Below, piece after piece: positions 21,322 to 33,300 of a stretch of DNA of 64,000 nucleotides. A model generated the notes under the pieces. That model was not told the origin of the DNA and ran no database searches. It saw only the letters and a program-made list of their open reading frames with translations. The stretch is from Saprolegnia diclina VS20 (lineage: Eukaryota > Oomycota > Saprolegniomycetes > Saprolegniales > Saprolegniaceae): assembly GCF_000281045.1 (NCBI RefSeq), contig NW_008246080.1, forward strand, positions 257,844 through 321,843, read 5' to 3'. The position numbers were made by a program, and so were the translations under genes. How positions within the stretch are numbered: the first letter of the stretch is position 1; each line of letters opens with the position of its first letter.

Positions 21322-24300
21322 ATGTTGCCGGGCCATGGACCTCCGCGGCAGGGTCATGGGCCCCGCTATGGACCTCCGTCCAACACGTCGGAAGGGTGGG
21401 AGGTCGTCGACCAAGATGGCATGACGATGTCGGCCCGCGCCCATGCACCGAGATCCCCGCGGACGTCGTTGTTGACCATCAACCCGAGCGCGACGCCCTC
21501 GACGCGCAACAAGCCCTTCATGCCCCCGCGCGATGGCAGCCGGTATTCGGTGCCTAGCCACGTCGTGGACGATCTCCTCACGGAGCAGCGCATGAAGGCC
21601 CACCACACAGCGACGGCGGCGGACCCGCTCTCGCTCGGCATGTCGGACGTGGATCTCTTCGCCGACGACAATGACAGTGCCCATGGCTGGGGCACAGATT
21701 CGCCATCGCACTTGCTCGGCCACGACGATGACCTCGAGTTTGATGATGACGACGAACCCACAACTGCTCCGCAAGTTGCGGTGGCGCCCGCGGTCGAGGC
21801 CGTGGTCTCGGACTGGCGAGCAGGCAGTGACTGCCTCAGCCCGACGGCGCCCGAGGGTGCGTTTGGTTCCGAGCTGGACTTTGGCGACGACGAACAAGAA
21901 GACGACAGCGCGTCGGAGGCTGCGTTTCCGACCAACGAGGCGCCCACCGAGATTGCAGCGGCAGCCTCGAGCACCCATGGCAACCAATGGCAGTGGCATG
22001 GCGATGAACACAAAGATACCGCTAGCAGTATCTCGTACGGCGCCGGCTCGCCGTTGCGCTCGATCACGCTCGGGGCGCCCGTGCCGTCGACGAATGTTCT
22101 CGACCTCAACGATGACGTCGATGCCCCCGACAACGGGTGGGGCTCGACGGACGACCTCTCGCTCTCGTCGTCGCCGCGGTCCGACCGCATGTCGCTGGAT
22201 GGCCCGCCGGACGCGTACCTCAATGAACCCGACGTGACGCCTGTCGATATCACCGGTGCGGACGACCACACAGTGTTCGGGACCGAGATTGCCGTGGCTA
22301 CGGTGGAAGCAGCCGCGGCGCATTCACAGTGGGACGAGCCGCCGGCCATCGACGAGCCGCATCCGTCGTTCGTGCACGACCAGCAAGAGGTCGCCCCACA
22401 CGATGTGCCACTCGCTACCGCATTTACGGATACCGACACGCCGGCAGCCGCGTGGTCCGCAGATGAGTCGCTGGACATTAGCGAGGACGAGAGTAGTGCT
22501 CCGGTGGTCGACGACGCGGCAACACCAGCCGTCGCAGCGGTCGCGGATGCGCCTGAAGCAGGCGTCGAGCCCGTGGCTGCCGAGGACGTTGCTGCGACGA
22601 CATTCGAGTCGTGGAACGACCACGAAGCGCAAGATGGACCGAACGCACACGCTACCTGGCACAACGACGAGACCGACGCACCGTCGAGCGAGATGCCGGA
22701 CCTCGCTGTCACCGCCGAGCCGCCCGAAGTCCACGCTCCCTCGTACGCGGAGCCGGTCGTGAAGACGGAAGCGCCCGTCGAGTTTGCCGAATCGAGCCGT
22801 GACGTTGGCGGCGAATTCGACCATGAGACACACAAGGACGACTGGGAGCCGGCCGCTGACGCGGCCGCTGCGGACTCGCTCTTTGCGTCGGCATCCGAAG
22901 TTGCGCTGGACGGCGAGGGCCATGACGAGCCGAGCATCATGCCCGAGACTCAGCACAAGGACATTAGCGCGGCGTCTTCGCACGAGGTTCCAGCCTCGGT
23001 GTTTGTGTCGGAAGCCAGCGACGGTACATTTGCTCAAGAGACCAACCCGGACTACTTTGGTGGCGAGTTCAATAACGAGTCGTACAACGAAGAGTGGAGC
23101 CCGTCGGTTGAAGAGGACGTGGTTGTGCCGTTGCCCGATGCACGAGTGCCAGTCACGCAAGAGAGCGAGTCGACGCCAGCGACCGTTCAAGAGCCGGCTG
23201 GCGACGCAGTCTTAGCGCAAGACACCAACCCGAGCTTTGGCGGCGAGTTTGGCAATGATGCGTACAACAACGAGTGGGGCTGGAACCCGTCGATGGACGA
23301 AAGCAACGACAGTGGCGTGCCTCAGTACGAGCAAGAAGTGGCGTCCGTGCATGTCGAAGAGCTCACGGCCGATGCGCTGTTCGTACCAGAGACAAACCCG
23401 GACTTTGGTGGCGAGTTTGGCAACGACTCGTACAACGAAGAGTGGGGCTGGAACCCGTCCGCCGACGATGGCGCTTCGTCCGTAGTCAGCACGGACGTGA
23501 CCGAACCGACTCTTGTTGAAGCGCCGACCGTCGAGACTGCCACCGTCATACCCGAGACGAACCCCGACTTTGACGGCGAATTTACCAACGAGCCGCACAG
23601 TGAAGAGTGGGGCTGGAACCCGTCAGTTGAAGACGATACCAGCGTGGTTGCCGTCCCGCCGCCGACAACGGTGGAGTTGCCCGCTGCTGTTGTGCCGGTG
23701 GCAGAACCCGCGGCCGACGCGCTATTCGGCCAAGACACCAACCCGGACTTTGGTGGCGAGTTTGGCAACGACTCGCACAACAACGAGTGGGGCTGGAACC
23801 CACCGACCGACGAAAGCAACAGCGATGGCGTGCCTCAGTACGAGCAAGAAGCGGTACCAGTGCCCGTTGAAGAGCCCACGGCCGACGCGCTGTTTGGCCA
23901 AGACACCAACCCGGACTTGGGTGGCGAGTTTGGCAACAACTCGCACAACAACGAGTGGGGCTGGAACCAGTCAACTGACGATGGATTCTTGGCGTCGCCA
24001 GCTGCGCCTCCCATGGCTGCAGTGGAGACACCCGTCGTGTCGGCTCCCACCGATGCCCCGACTGTCGAAGCTGCCGCCTTTGTCCCCGAGACGAACCCCG
24101 TCTTTGGCGGCGAGTTCAGCAACGAGCCATACAGCGAAGAATGGGGCTGGAACCCGTCCATCGACAGCGACCATGGCTTCTCGTCGGCGCCAGCAGCACC
24201 TCTTGCCGTGGAGTCGCCGGTCGTCTCGGCGCCCGTCGACGAGCCCTCCGTCGACGAGATGTTTGGCAACGACACGAACCCGGACTTTGGCGGCGAGTTT

Positions 24301-27300
24301 GGCAACGACTCGTACAACAACGAGTGGGGCTGGAACCCGTCGACTGACGATGGATTCTCGACGACACCGCCCGCCTCGGACACGTGCGTTGCGCCAACAG
24401 ACGTCGCTACGGCGCCAGAAGATAGCGCGGACGCCGCTTCGTTGTTTGCGTATGCATCGCCAGCGTTCGACCAGCCGCAGCAAGAGCAACTCGACACGAC
24501 GCCTTTTGACGCGCACTCGGCGTCGTCCCTGTTTGGGCATTCGGCCGTCGACGGCAGCGGGTTTGGCGGCGATGAGCCCGTGTACGATGCTTCACCCCGC
24601 GGCGACCAGCATCACTTTGGCGCGTCCCACGACCCGTGGTTCCCGCAACAGAGCGATGCGTCGGCAGACGTTGGCGAGGCCTACTATGGGTCGGCGGCCA
24701 TTGGGCTGGCGCCGCCGGTCGCCGAAGACACGGCGGCATCGTCGCTGTTTGCCGGCGCAAGCGACGATGCTGCGGCGTCGTTCAGTCACGCGCCCGTCGA
24801 CAACAGCGCCGACAGCCTCTTTGCAACCTCGCCGGACGCTCAAGACGTGTCGAGTCTGTTTGGCGCCTCGGCCGACAACCACGGCTTTGACGCTGGGTTT
24901 GAAGAGCACACGTATGACTACGGCGCTGCCCAGCACGAGCACGCGTCTATTGCGCAAAACCACTTTGAGCAGGCGGCGCCCCACGAGCAATACCATCACG
25001 ACGCGTACAACTACGAAGGACATGCGTACGGGGAGTCGACGGCCTTTGACGCGCCACCGATGGCTGGTTTTGATGCCGCAGCGCCGGGGTACGACGCGCC
25101 AGCCCCACTGTATGAAGCTCCTGCTCCGGTGTACGAGGCACCCGATCCGGTGTACGATGCTCCCGAGCCGGTGTACGATGCTCCCGAGCCGGTGTACGAT
25201 GCTCCCGAGCCGGTGTACGATGCTCCAGAGCAGGCGTATGACGCTCCGGCTCCGGTGTACGAGGCACCCGCGCCGGTAGAGGAAGCACCCGCGCCGGTGC
25301 ATGAAGCGCAGGCACCGATGTACGAAGCTTCCGTGCATGCAACATCGTTTGATGCTCCACCAGCGTCGAACGCGAGCCCGGCATACGAGACACCAGTGGT
25401 TGCATCGACAATGCCGGTTTCAACGCCAGCGCCTGGCGTGTCGACACCGGCGCCAAAGACTGTCGTGGCCGCGCCTCGCTCGTTGCCGACAGCCTTTGCA
25501 GCGGCTCCGCCGTCGGTCACGTCCCCCGTGGTCGAGACGCCTTTTGTCTTTACGGGGCGTCCCGAGTCATACAGCGATATTCCCGACTACCCCGACTACG
25601 ACGGCAGCGCGGAGGTTGCTGCGCCGACCGCACCACTGCGTCTCGAGCTCGAGGCCGACGACGATGACGACGTACCGATGGCCGACTCGCTCTTTTCGCC
25701 GACCAATGGCACAGAGATTACGTTTGCGACCTTTGACGCGGCACCGAGTGGCTTTGGGCCGCCGAGCATGGGCTTTAGCTCTGTGCCGACGGCGTTTGGG
25801 ACCCCGGCGTCCATTCACGAGCGACCCGCGCCGTTGTCGTACAGCAGTGCACCCATCGATGCGCATGTCGGTAGCTCCGCGCCAATTTGTCATATCGAGA
25901 ACGCCAGCGTCGTCGCCGCCAAGCCAACTTTGCCGACGCCCTCGCACAATGACGAGCCGAGCCACGATGCGGCCGAATTGTTCGAGTCAGCGCCCGATGC
26001 AACCGGTTTCGGTGCTGCGGCATCCGCGTTCGACGCCCCGTCTGCGTTTGACGCCCCGTCTGCGTTTGACGCCCCATCTGCATTCGACGCCCCGTCTGCG
26101 TTTGATGCACCCTCTGGCTTTGACGAGGCGCCTCAGTTTGGCGAGTCGGCGATGGCGGATCCGTTTGCTGCGTCGTACCAGCAGTCGACGTATTCTCCGC
26201 GCGGAGTGCAGACTGCGGCTACCTACGGCGCTCAAGGCGCGCCCTTTCACCAACACCAGGCCGCGTACCAGCAGCCCGCAGCCGCGTACCAGCAGCCCGC
26301 AGCCGCATACCAGCAACCTGCAGCCGCGTATCCGCAGCCAACACCAGTGCCCTACCAGCAGCCGGCGGCGACGTATCCGCAGCAAGCGGCGCCAGTGCCG
26401 TTCCAGCAGCCATTGCCGACGCCGTACCAACAGCCCGCGCCGGTTGGCTACACGGCGCCGCAAGCGTCGTACCAGCAGCAATCGTACGCGACAAGCGCCA
26501 ACGCGTACGGTCAACCCGCTGGCTATGCACAGCCGTCGTACACGCCCGAGGCAGCACCCGCGTACGCGCCAGCGCCGGCGGCGTACGGGCACCAGCCTGG
26601 CCATGCACCTTTGGCCAGCAAGCCCAAGAAGCCGTCGTTCTTTGTGCCCAAAGCGCAAGCCGCGCCAACGACATCGTCGTCGTACGAGCCCGCACCGCCG
26701 CAAATGAGTCGTGCGCTCAAGAAGCAGTACCAAGCACCGTCAACAACGACGCCGACGACGGCGCCTGTGCCCTCCAAGGCGCCGGTGCGGACGAGTCCGT
26801 CGTACAAGGATCCGCGGGTGCTGCCGCCGTCGGCGCTGGTGACGTTTGGCTTTGGCGGCACGATCGCGGCCATGTTTCCCAAGCGCAAGCTCAAGCTCAA
26901 CCATTTTGCGCCGCGCAACAGTCCTCGGCCAACGTGCGTTGTTGATACATAGTTGATACATTTGTCTCATTGGGAGATGTAGGGCGCACCAAGCGTCATT
27001 CGATGAGCCCGTGGACGACGGCGAGTTGCGCAAGGGCCCGATCGTGCTGTACACGATGGACCAGCTGCACCCCAAGGACGCGTACTGGCAGCGCATCCAA
27101 GCCTTCCCAGGCCCGCTCGCGCAGCCATCGACGACTGACGACGCCGTCTTGTACGTCTGCATGCATACATCACAGTGGACTCACTTGGTTGCTGTAGAAA
27201 GTACTTGCAGAGCCAAGGGGCGTTGGCCGTCAGCGACGACGCCAAGCTTCTGTGGGAACTCGTCGAGGTGTTTGTCAAGACGCACGGTCGCATTGCGACC

Positions 27301-29395
27301 CGCGACGCCCAAGCCCCCGAGATCCTCGTCTTGCAGCTGCTTCAAAACACCCTCGCCCGGCGGCCGACATTGTCGCACGACGTCCACACGCCATCGATCG
27401 TCGCCGTACGCTGACTCCCAAAGTGTTACAGGTATCACGTTTCTTCGACTAGTCGCCCGACGCGTCGCACCGAATGCGTCAGCTGCTGCTCGCCGGCGAC
27501 CGCCAAGGTGCGATCGAGGTTGCGACGGCCGCCAACATGTGGCCGCAAGCGATGCTGCTTGCGTCGTTTGTCGATCCCGAGGCGTACAAGGTATATATAT
27601 CGCATTGCGATCCATTGAACATACAAGTTTGTAGGCGGTCGTCCAAGCTTTTGTCGCGAGTCAATATACGCCGGCCGACCCGCTCCGGTCGCTCCTCTTG
27701 CTCTTTGGCGACTTGGGCGAGAAGAGCGTGCAAGAACCCGTGCCGTTGAACGCGGCGGCGTCGACGTCGGCCGCGTCACCGCTGCTCGCTAATTGGCTCT
27801 CGCACGTGGTGATGTGGATCGCCAACCCGACTAAGGACACGAACGCGGCGCTCTTGAGCCTCGGCGACCGCCTTGCGACCGAAGCGCAGAACGTGTACGC
27901 CGCGCACGTGTGCTATCTCTTGGCCGGCGCGCCGCTCGAAGCTCCGTCGCCGAGTGCCCGGCTCGTGCTCCTCGGTGGCGCGCACTCGGAGGCGCGGTCG
28001 TTTGTGCGGCCCGAGACGATCCACTTGACAGAAGTCGTCGAGCACGTGACCAAGCCGTCGCTGCTCATGCCGCTGCAGGGCTATAAGTACATTTATGCGT
28101 CGCTGCTCGCGGACCTCGGGCGCTGCGACGACGCGTACAAGTACGTGGACGCGATGCGCAAGCAGTTGGAAGCGATCGGCGCCAAGCAAAAGCTGTCGCC
28201 GTACCTCGACAATGTCAAGCTCCAGCTTGACGTCCTCGAAGACCGACTCAAGTTGCATCTGGGCCAAGACCGCGTCGAAGCCGCGGCCGTGAAGGAGTCC
28301 AAGGGCCTCTTTGCGTCGCTCCGCGCCAAGATCGACAAGAAGCTCGACGAAATGGTCAACGACGCACCGCCGCCGCCAGCGCCCACGCAGCAACATCCGT
28401 CGTCCGGCCCCCACTCGGGCCAGCAGAGCTTCCCACAGCACCTCTTCCCGCCCGCGCCAGGCTCCAACCACAGCAACTTTGGCGGGCCCGGGTCCAACCA
28501 CAGCGGACCCATGCACGGTGTGGCACCGGGCTCCAACTCGATGCGCCACCAGTCGTCGTTTGGTCCGAGTTCCAACAGCAGCCAACACCAGCAGCAACAG
28601 CAGCAGCAGCAGCAGCAGCAGCACCACCAGCAGCAACACTTTGGCCCTGGGTCGTCGTCGTCGTCGGGGGTGCTGCCACCGCGGGCACCGAGCGTCGGAC
28701 CCGTCGACGCGCCTGCCGTGGCCGCGACGCCGCACCCACCGCTGCATCGGAGCCACAGCTTTACGCAAGAGTCCAACTCGTCCAAGCTTCCGGCCGAGTC
28801 GCCGCAGCTCAAGAAGGCAGCGACGGTGGACGAGCCCAAGAAGCCCGAGCCGTCGCCGGCCAAAGCCAAGGCCAAGACACCGCCGCCGAGCAGCACCGGG
28901 TCCAAGAGCGGGCGCAGCATGTGGAGCTTTGTGCCTTCGTTGGGCATCAAGGAGTTTTTGATGAACAAGCTCGAGCCCGTCGGTGATGCAAGCGTCGTCC
29001 AGCTGCCCGACAACGAGCCGCAGCCGTACTTTGACAAGGAGAAGAACCGGTGGGTGTTTCCGTCGGCCGGTGGTGTCGACGACGCCGAGGACGAAGCACC
29101 GTCGGCGCCGCCCACGAGCTTCCCGGCCCCCGCTGCCATGTCGGCGCCCGCGTCCCAAGCCACGAACGACCCGCTCGCCGCCTTGATGGCACCGCCGAGC
29201 CGCGGGCCGTCGGCGCCGGCGTCGCACGACGGCAACCCGCTGAACGCGATGATGGCACCGCCCGCGCGCACGGGCCTCTACGGGTCGCAGCGCGGGTCGT
29301 CGCGTGCTGTGACGCGCAAGCCATCGGCACGGCCGCAGTACGCGGTCTTCAAGCCCGCGCCGTCGTCGACCGACGCGCCCGAGCCCGAGTCGTAA
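21322..29395 (+). CDS. SEC16: Sec16-type COPII scaffold, very large
   Basis: The long first exon (to about 26934) starts at ATG 21322 and codes ~1,870 mostly disordered residues; short introns then lead to the folded core. The central region resembles the Sec16 conserved/ACE1 domain: DAYWQRIQAFPGPL, KLLWELVEVFVKTHGRI, RQLLLAGDRQGAIEVA, NMWPQAMLLASFVDPEAYK, NWLSHVVMWIANPT and QNVYAAHVCYLLAG, then LMPLQGYKYIYASLLADLGR. A Pro/Gln-rich C-terminal region follows, with WSFVPSLGIKEFLMNKLE and PYFDKEKNRWVFPS, typical of Sec16. Sec16 organises ER exit sites and recruits Sec23/Sec13-Sec31. The N-terminal region holds four repeat families listed separately. The total is about 2,600 residues, longer than yeast Sec16 (2,195). 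Splicing downstream of 26934 should be treated as approximate. Confidence 0.85.
22801..24348 (+). repeat. nine-unit protein repeat, core TNPDFGGEFGNDSYNNEWGW
   Basis: The core recurs at about 22804 (degenerate), 23041, 23221, 23392, 23560, 23737, 23905, 24091 and 24277, spaced ~165-185 nt. Between cores lie variable Pro/Val/Glu linkers. The second half of the array is the most uniform. Reading frame and synonymous variation indicate selection on the protein. Confidence 0.85.
25087..25310 (+). repeat. 21-nt tandem repeats coding YDAPEPV/YEAPAPV
   Basis: Consecutive codons for VYDAPEP and related heptapeptides; four copies near 25150-25235 are almost identical at the DNA level, which suggests recent slippage. 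Confidence 0.85.
26034..26114 (+). repeat. 18-nt tandem repeats coding FDAPSA
   Basis: Five consecutive FDAPSA units followed by FDAPSGFDE. Confidence 0.85.
26262..26330 (+). repeat. 21-nt tandem repeats coding YQQPAAA
   Basis: Three to four YQQPAAA units followed by degenerate YPQP/YQQP copies to about 26450. Confidence 0.8.
28582..28638 (+). repeat. CAG/CAA microsatellite coding polyglutamine in Sec16
   Basis: A run of mainly CAG codons for about 13 Gln, then HHQQQH. Likely length-polymorphic. Confidence 0.85.
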
Positions 29396-29442
29396 TACGC
29401 TTACTGTAGGAAGAATAGACATTTGCTTGTACATCATCTTGC

Positions 29443-29700
29443 CTATTCCTTGGTCGTCTTGCCGAGGTCGTCGACCTTGAAGAACTTGTCGAGCTGCGCC
29501 TGCGTGTAGCGTTGCAGCTAGCATCTCCATGAGAGGCCATGGACGAGACGGCTGGCACGTACCGCGGAGAAGCAGTGGTCTTGCTGCGGCAGGCCCAACG
29601 GCGTCTTGTACTCGGTGAAGAGCACGAGCTTGACGGCGATCGCAGAGCAGAGGCCGATCGAGAAGACCTTGACGGGCTTGAAGAGGCGCTTGTCGATCAT
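29443..29700 (-). CDS. small single-span membrane protein, unrecognised
   Basis: Two exons on the minus strand (about 29700-29559 and 29514-29443), joined by a GTACGTGC..GCTAG intron. It starts MIDKRLFKPVKVFSIGLCSA, has one hydrophobic stretch (VFSIGLCSAIAVKLVLF, residues ~11-27), and ends LDKFFKVDDLGKTTKE. Total about 70 residues. The start is set at 29700, because the frame upstream is opened only by a TTG. Its end lies ~48 nt from the Sec16 stop (convergent). Two TATCCGG elements lie just upstream. The basic N-terminus plus one span suits a mitochondrial inner-membrane subunit, but that is a guess. Confidence 0.55.
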
Positions 29701-29728
29701 CCTTCGAGAGCCGACCAAAAGTTAAATG

Positions 29729-29736
29729 TCCGGATA
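29729..29736 (-). promoter_or_regulatory. TATCCGGA element upstream of the small membrane gene
   Basis: Reads TATCCGGA on the gene strand, about 30 nt before the start codon at 29700. Confidence 0.4.
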
Positions 29737-30315
29737 CGAATGGCTATCCGGCGCCGCGGTTGCATTCGGCATGTGCCGAATTGAATCGTGCTCTTGACAT
29801 GCAAATCATCCTCGTCCAACACAACTGACGCACGCGCCGATCGACCTTGAGCGCATCTAGAAGAGTAGTAGCTTCTCGTCGTTGCTGGCAGTTGCGTTTG
29901 GATTCGTCTGCTTGGGTGGTCGAGCACCGAAGCCACTTTGTCGGCAACGTACGCGGTCCAGAAGAGAAGCTTTCTCTGAGGTCAGCCATAGCCAGCGTCG
30001 TCTTCAAAGAACGAGTGGCATTGGCGCCATATTGAGCTGGCGCCAAGCGGCTCACCTGCACGTTTCTTCCTGTGGCAGCGAGCTGCGTGGGATGATGCTG
30101 GACACTGGTGGACTCGAGTCCAAGTGGTCAGTCCAAGTGAAGCGAGTTTCCGCATGCAGCGCTCGATTCCTTGAGGCCGCATGGGCCACGCAGCCATACG
30201 TGCATGCATTACAAAGCTATCGTACCCGCAAACTGTACCCGCACCGACACGTCGCTTGGGCGTCGGCGGCCAAGTGGCGTGCCGAAAATACGCTACATTC
30301 GGCACGAACGTGGGA

Positions 30316-30334
30316 TATCCGGATATCTATCCGG
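30316..30334 (+). promoter_or_regulatory. paired TATCCGG element upstream of the histidine kinase
   Basis: Two copies in gene sense, 12 nt apart, 50-62 nt upstream of the start at 30384. The first is embedded in a longer palindrome ATATCCGGATAT. Confidence 0.45.
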
Positions 30335-30383
30335 TCGAGTGTTGGCCCTGCGCCATCTTATATTGCGCAAGTTGCCAAACAAG

Positions 30384-33300
30384 ATGGATCGGCGGACGAG
30401 CACGTCGTCCCGGCGGCCGCCGCAGCGCCGCAGCACATCGTCGGACGGCGACCACGAGGAAGTGCGACCGGCCATCGACCATGAAGGTATCCTCGAGGCC
30501 ATGGGCAGCGTCGTCTTTGAGCTCGACGTCGACGGCGTCGTGACCTACATGAACCACCGCGCCGAGCGCGTCCTCGACTGCTACGCATCCGACAAGGTCG
30601 GTATGAGATTCGTCGATGCGTTCGTGCCGGCGACGCTCAGCGACGTGCCATTAAACCGCGCCAACATTGAGAAGCAGCTCCACGAGGTGCTCTCGCTGGC
30701 CGAGACGGTCGTCTTCCAGTGCGGGCTCAAGACCTGCGGGTCGCCGTCGAACCTCGTCGACATGCTCCTGAGCGCGGCGCCGCGCCTGGACAGCCAGCGC
30801 AACGTGCTTGGGTGCGTCCTCGTCGGTACGGACGTGACGAATCACTCGAGCGAGAAGATCTCGTCCGAGCACGTCTACTCGCGCATCTTGGAGCGGGCGA
30901 ACGCGCCGATCTTTGGCGTCGACGTGCAAGGCCGCGTCAACATTTGGAACAAAAAGGCCGCTGAGCTCACGCAGTTTACGGCCGATGAAGTGCTCGGGAA
31001 GGACCTCGTCCACGAGTTCATTGCGCCCGACTACCGCGACGCGGTCGGCGCAGTGCTCTCGCAGGCGCTCGANNNNNNNNNNNNNNNNNNNNNNNNNNNN
31101 NNNNNNNNNNNNNNNNNNNNNNNNNNNNNNNNNNNNNNNNNNNNNNNNNNNNNNNNNNNNNNNNNNNNNNNNNNNNNNNNNNNNNNNNNNNNNNNNNNNN
31201 NNNNNNNNNNNNNNNNNNNNNNNNNNNNNNNNNNNNNNNNNNNNNNNNNNNNNNNNNNNNNNNNNNNNNNNNNNNNNNNNNNNNNNNNNNNNNNNNNNNN
31301 NNNNNNNNNNNNNNNNNNNNNNNNNNNNNNNNNNNNNNNNNNNNNNNNNNNNNNNNNNNNNNNNNNNNNNNNNNNNNNNNNNNNNNNNNNNNNNNNNNNN
31401 NNNNNNNNNNNNNNNNNNNNNNNNNNNNNNNNNNNNNNNNNNNNNNNNNNNNNNNNNNNNNNNNNNNNNNNNNNNNNNNNNNNNNNNNNNNNNNNNNNNN
31501 NNNNNNNNNNNNNNNNNNNNNNNNNNNNNNNNNNNNNNNNNNNNNNNNNNNNNNNNNNNNNNNNNNNNNNNNNNNNNNNNNNNNNNNNNNNNNNNNNNNN
31601 NNNNNNNNNNNNNNNNNNNNNNNNNNNNNNNNNNNNNNNNNNNNNNNNNNNNNNNNNNNNNNNNNNNNNNNNNNNNNNNNNNNNNNNNNNNNNNNNNNNN
31701 NNNNNNNNNNNNNNNNNNNNNNNNNNNNNNNNNNNNNNNNNNGAAAAGTTCATCTCGGAAGACTACCGCAAGGCCGTCGGGTACGTGCTCTCGAAAGCAC
31801 TCAACGGCGTCGAGACGGCCAACTTTGAGTTTCCGCTCATCACCAAGACGGACCGGCGCGTCGAGATCTTGCTCAATGCGACGCCGCGCTACAATGAGCT
31901 CGGCAAGGTCATGGGCATGGTCGGGATCGGCCAAGACATTACCGAGCGCATCGCGCAGGAGCAGGAGCACTCGCGCCTCATCGACAAGGCGAACGCACCG
32001 ATCTTTGGCGTCAACACGCAAGGCTCGGTCAACATTTGGAACAAAAAGGCCGCTGAAATCACCCAGTACTCGCAGGACGAAGTCATGGGCGAGAACCTCG
32101 TGGCGACCTTTGTGAGCGAAGAGTTCCGCGAGGCGGTGAGCGAGGTCTTTGCCAAGGCGCTGACGGGCGTCGAGACGGCCAACTTTGAGTTTCCCCTTGT
32201 GACCAAGACGGACCGGCGCGTGCAAATTTTGCTCAACGCGACGCCGCGCTACAACGAGCTCGGTGACGTCATTGGTGTCGTCGGCATTGGCCAAGACATT
32301 ACCGACCGCATTGCGCAAGAGCAAGAGTATGCGCGGCTCATTGACACGGCAAACGCGCCGATCTTTGGCGTCGACTCGGAGATGCGCGTCAACATTTGGA
32401 ACAAAAAGGCGGCGCAGATCACACACTACTCGATCGCCGAGGTAGCTGTCGCAGTCCATCGCGTGCAAGATATACCAACGTGGTGGCGTAGGTCATGGGC
32501 GAGAACCTCGTCGAGACGTTCATCTCACCCGAGGTGCGGCCCAAGGTCGCCGAGGTGCTCCAGAAGGCGCTCAACGGCATCCAAACCGCCAACTTTGAGT
32601 TTCCGCTCATTACGCGGCCGGGCAGCAAGATTGAGATTCTCCTCAACGCGACGCCGCGCAACGACCTCCACGGTACATCGATTGCATCGAGTGCATGGCG
32701 TGGATCAGCATCTACTAGGCAACATTGTCGGTGTCGTCGGCATTGGCCAAGACATTACCGAGCGCATTGCGCAAGAGCAAGAGTACTCGCGGCTCATCGA
32801 CACGGCGAACGCACCGATCTTTGGTGTCGACACGCGCGGGCGCATCGTCGAGTGGAACCAAAAGATCGAGAAGCTCACGGGGTACCAGAAGGAGTCGATC
32901 TTGGGCATGTCGCTCGTCGATATGTTTATCATTGACGAGTCGCGCGAGGCTGTGCGCAAACTGCTCAACCAAGCACTGCTCGGCGTCGACGTGGGCGAGA
33001 TGGAGCTTCCGATTTTGAACAAGCAAGGTATCTTCTTGCTGCTGCTCGTGAACGCGTCGTCCAAGAAGGACCCGCACGGCAACATCCAAGGCGTGATTGG
33101 CGTCGGCCAAGACTACACGGCGCGCAAGCAGATGGAAGCAGCCAAGGTCAACTTCTTAGCGTCCTTCTCGCACGAACTGCGCACGCCGCTCAACGGTATC
33201 CTCGGCATGATGGAGCTGCTGAAGGAGATGGAGCTCGGCGCCACGCCCAAGCGCTATGTGCACATTGCGTACGTCTCTGGGTCGCTCTTGCTCAACTTGA

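Larger units (their letters stand above)
29701..30383. promoter_or_regulatory. divergent intergenic region before the histidine kinase
   Basis: About 680 nt without a convincing exon. TATCCGG occurs at 29729-29736 (minus sense), 29745-29751 (plus sense), 30316-30322 and 30328-30334 (plus sense). The rest shows no recognisable element. Confidence 0.45.

Noticed and set aside
22801-26450. Regularly spaced repeats like a CRISPR array or satellite
   Set aside because: The repeats are in one continuous frame, vary mostly at the protein level in the linkers, and belong to Sec16.
31073-31742. The N run as a biological feature
   Set aside because: It is an assembly gap.
32442-32718. Two apparent frameshifts in the PAS array
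   Set aside because: They are introns of 50 and 46 nt; together the frame is restored and the repeat periodicity returns to exactly 120 codons.
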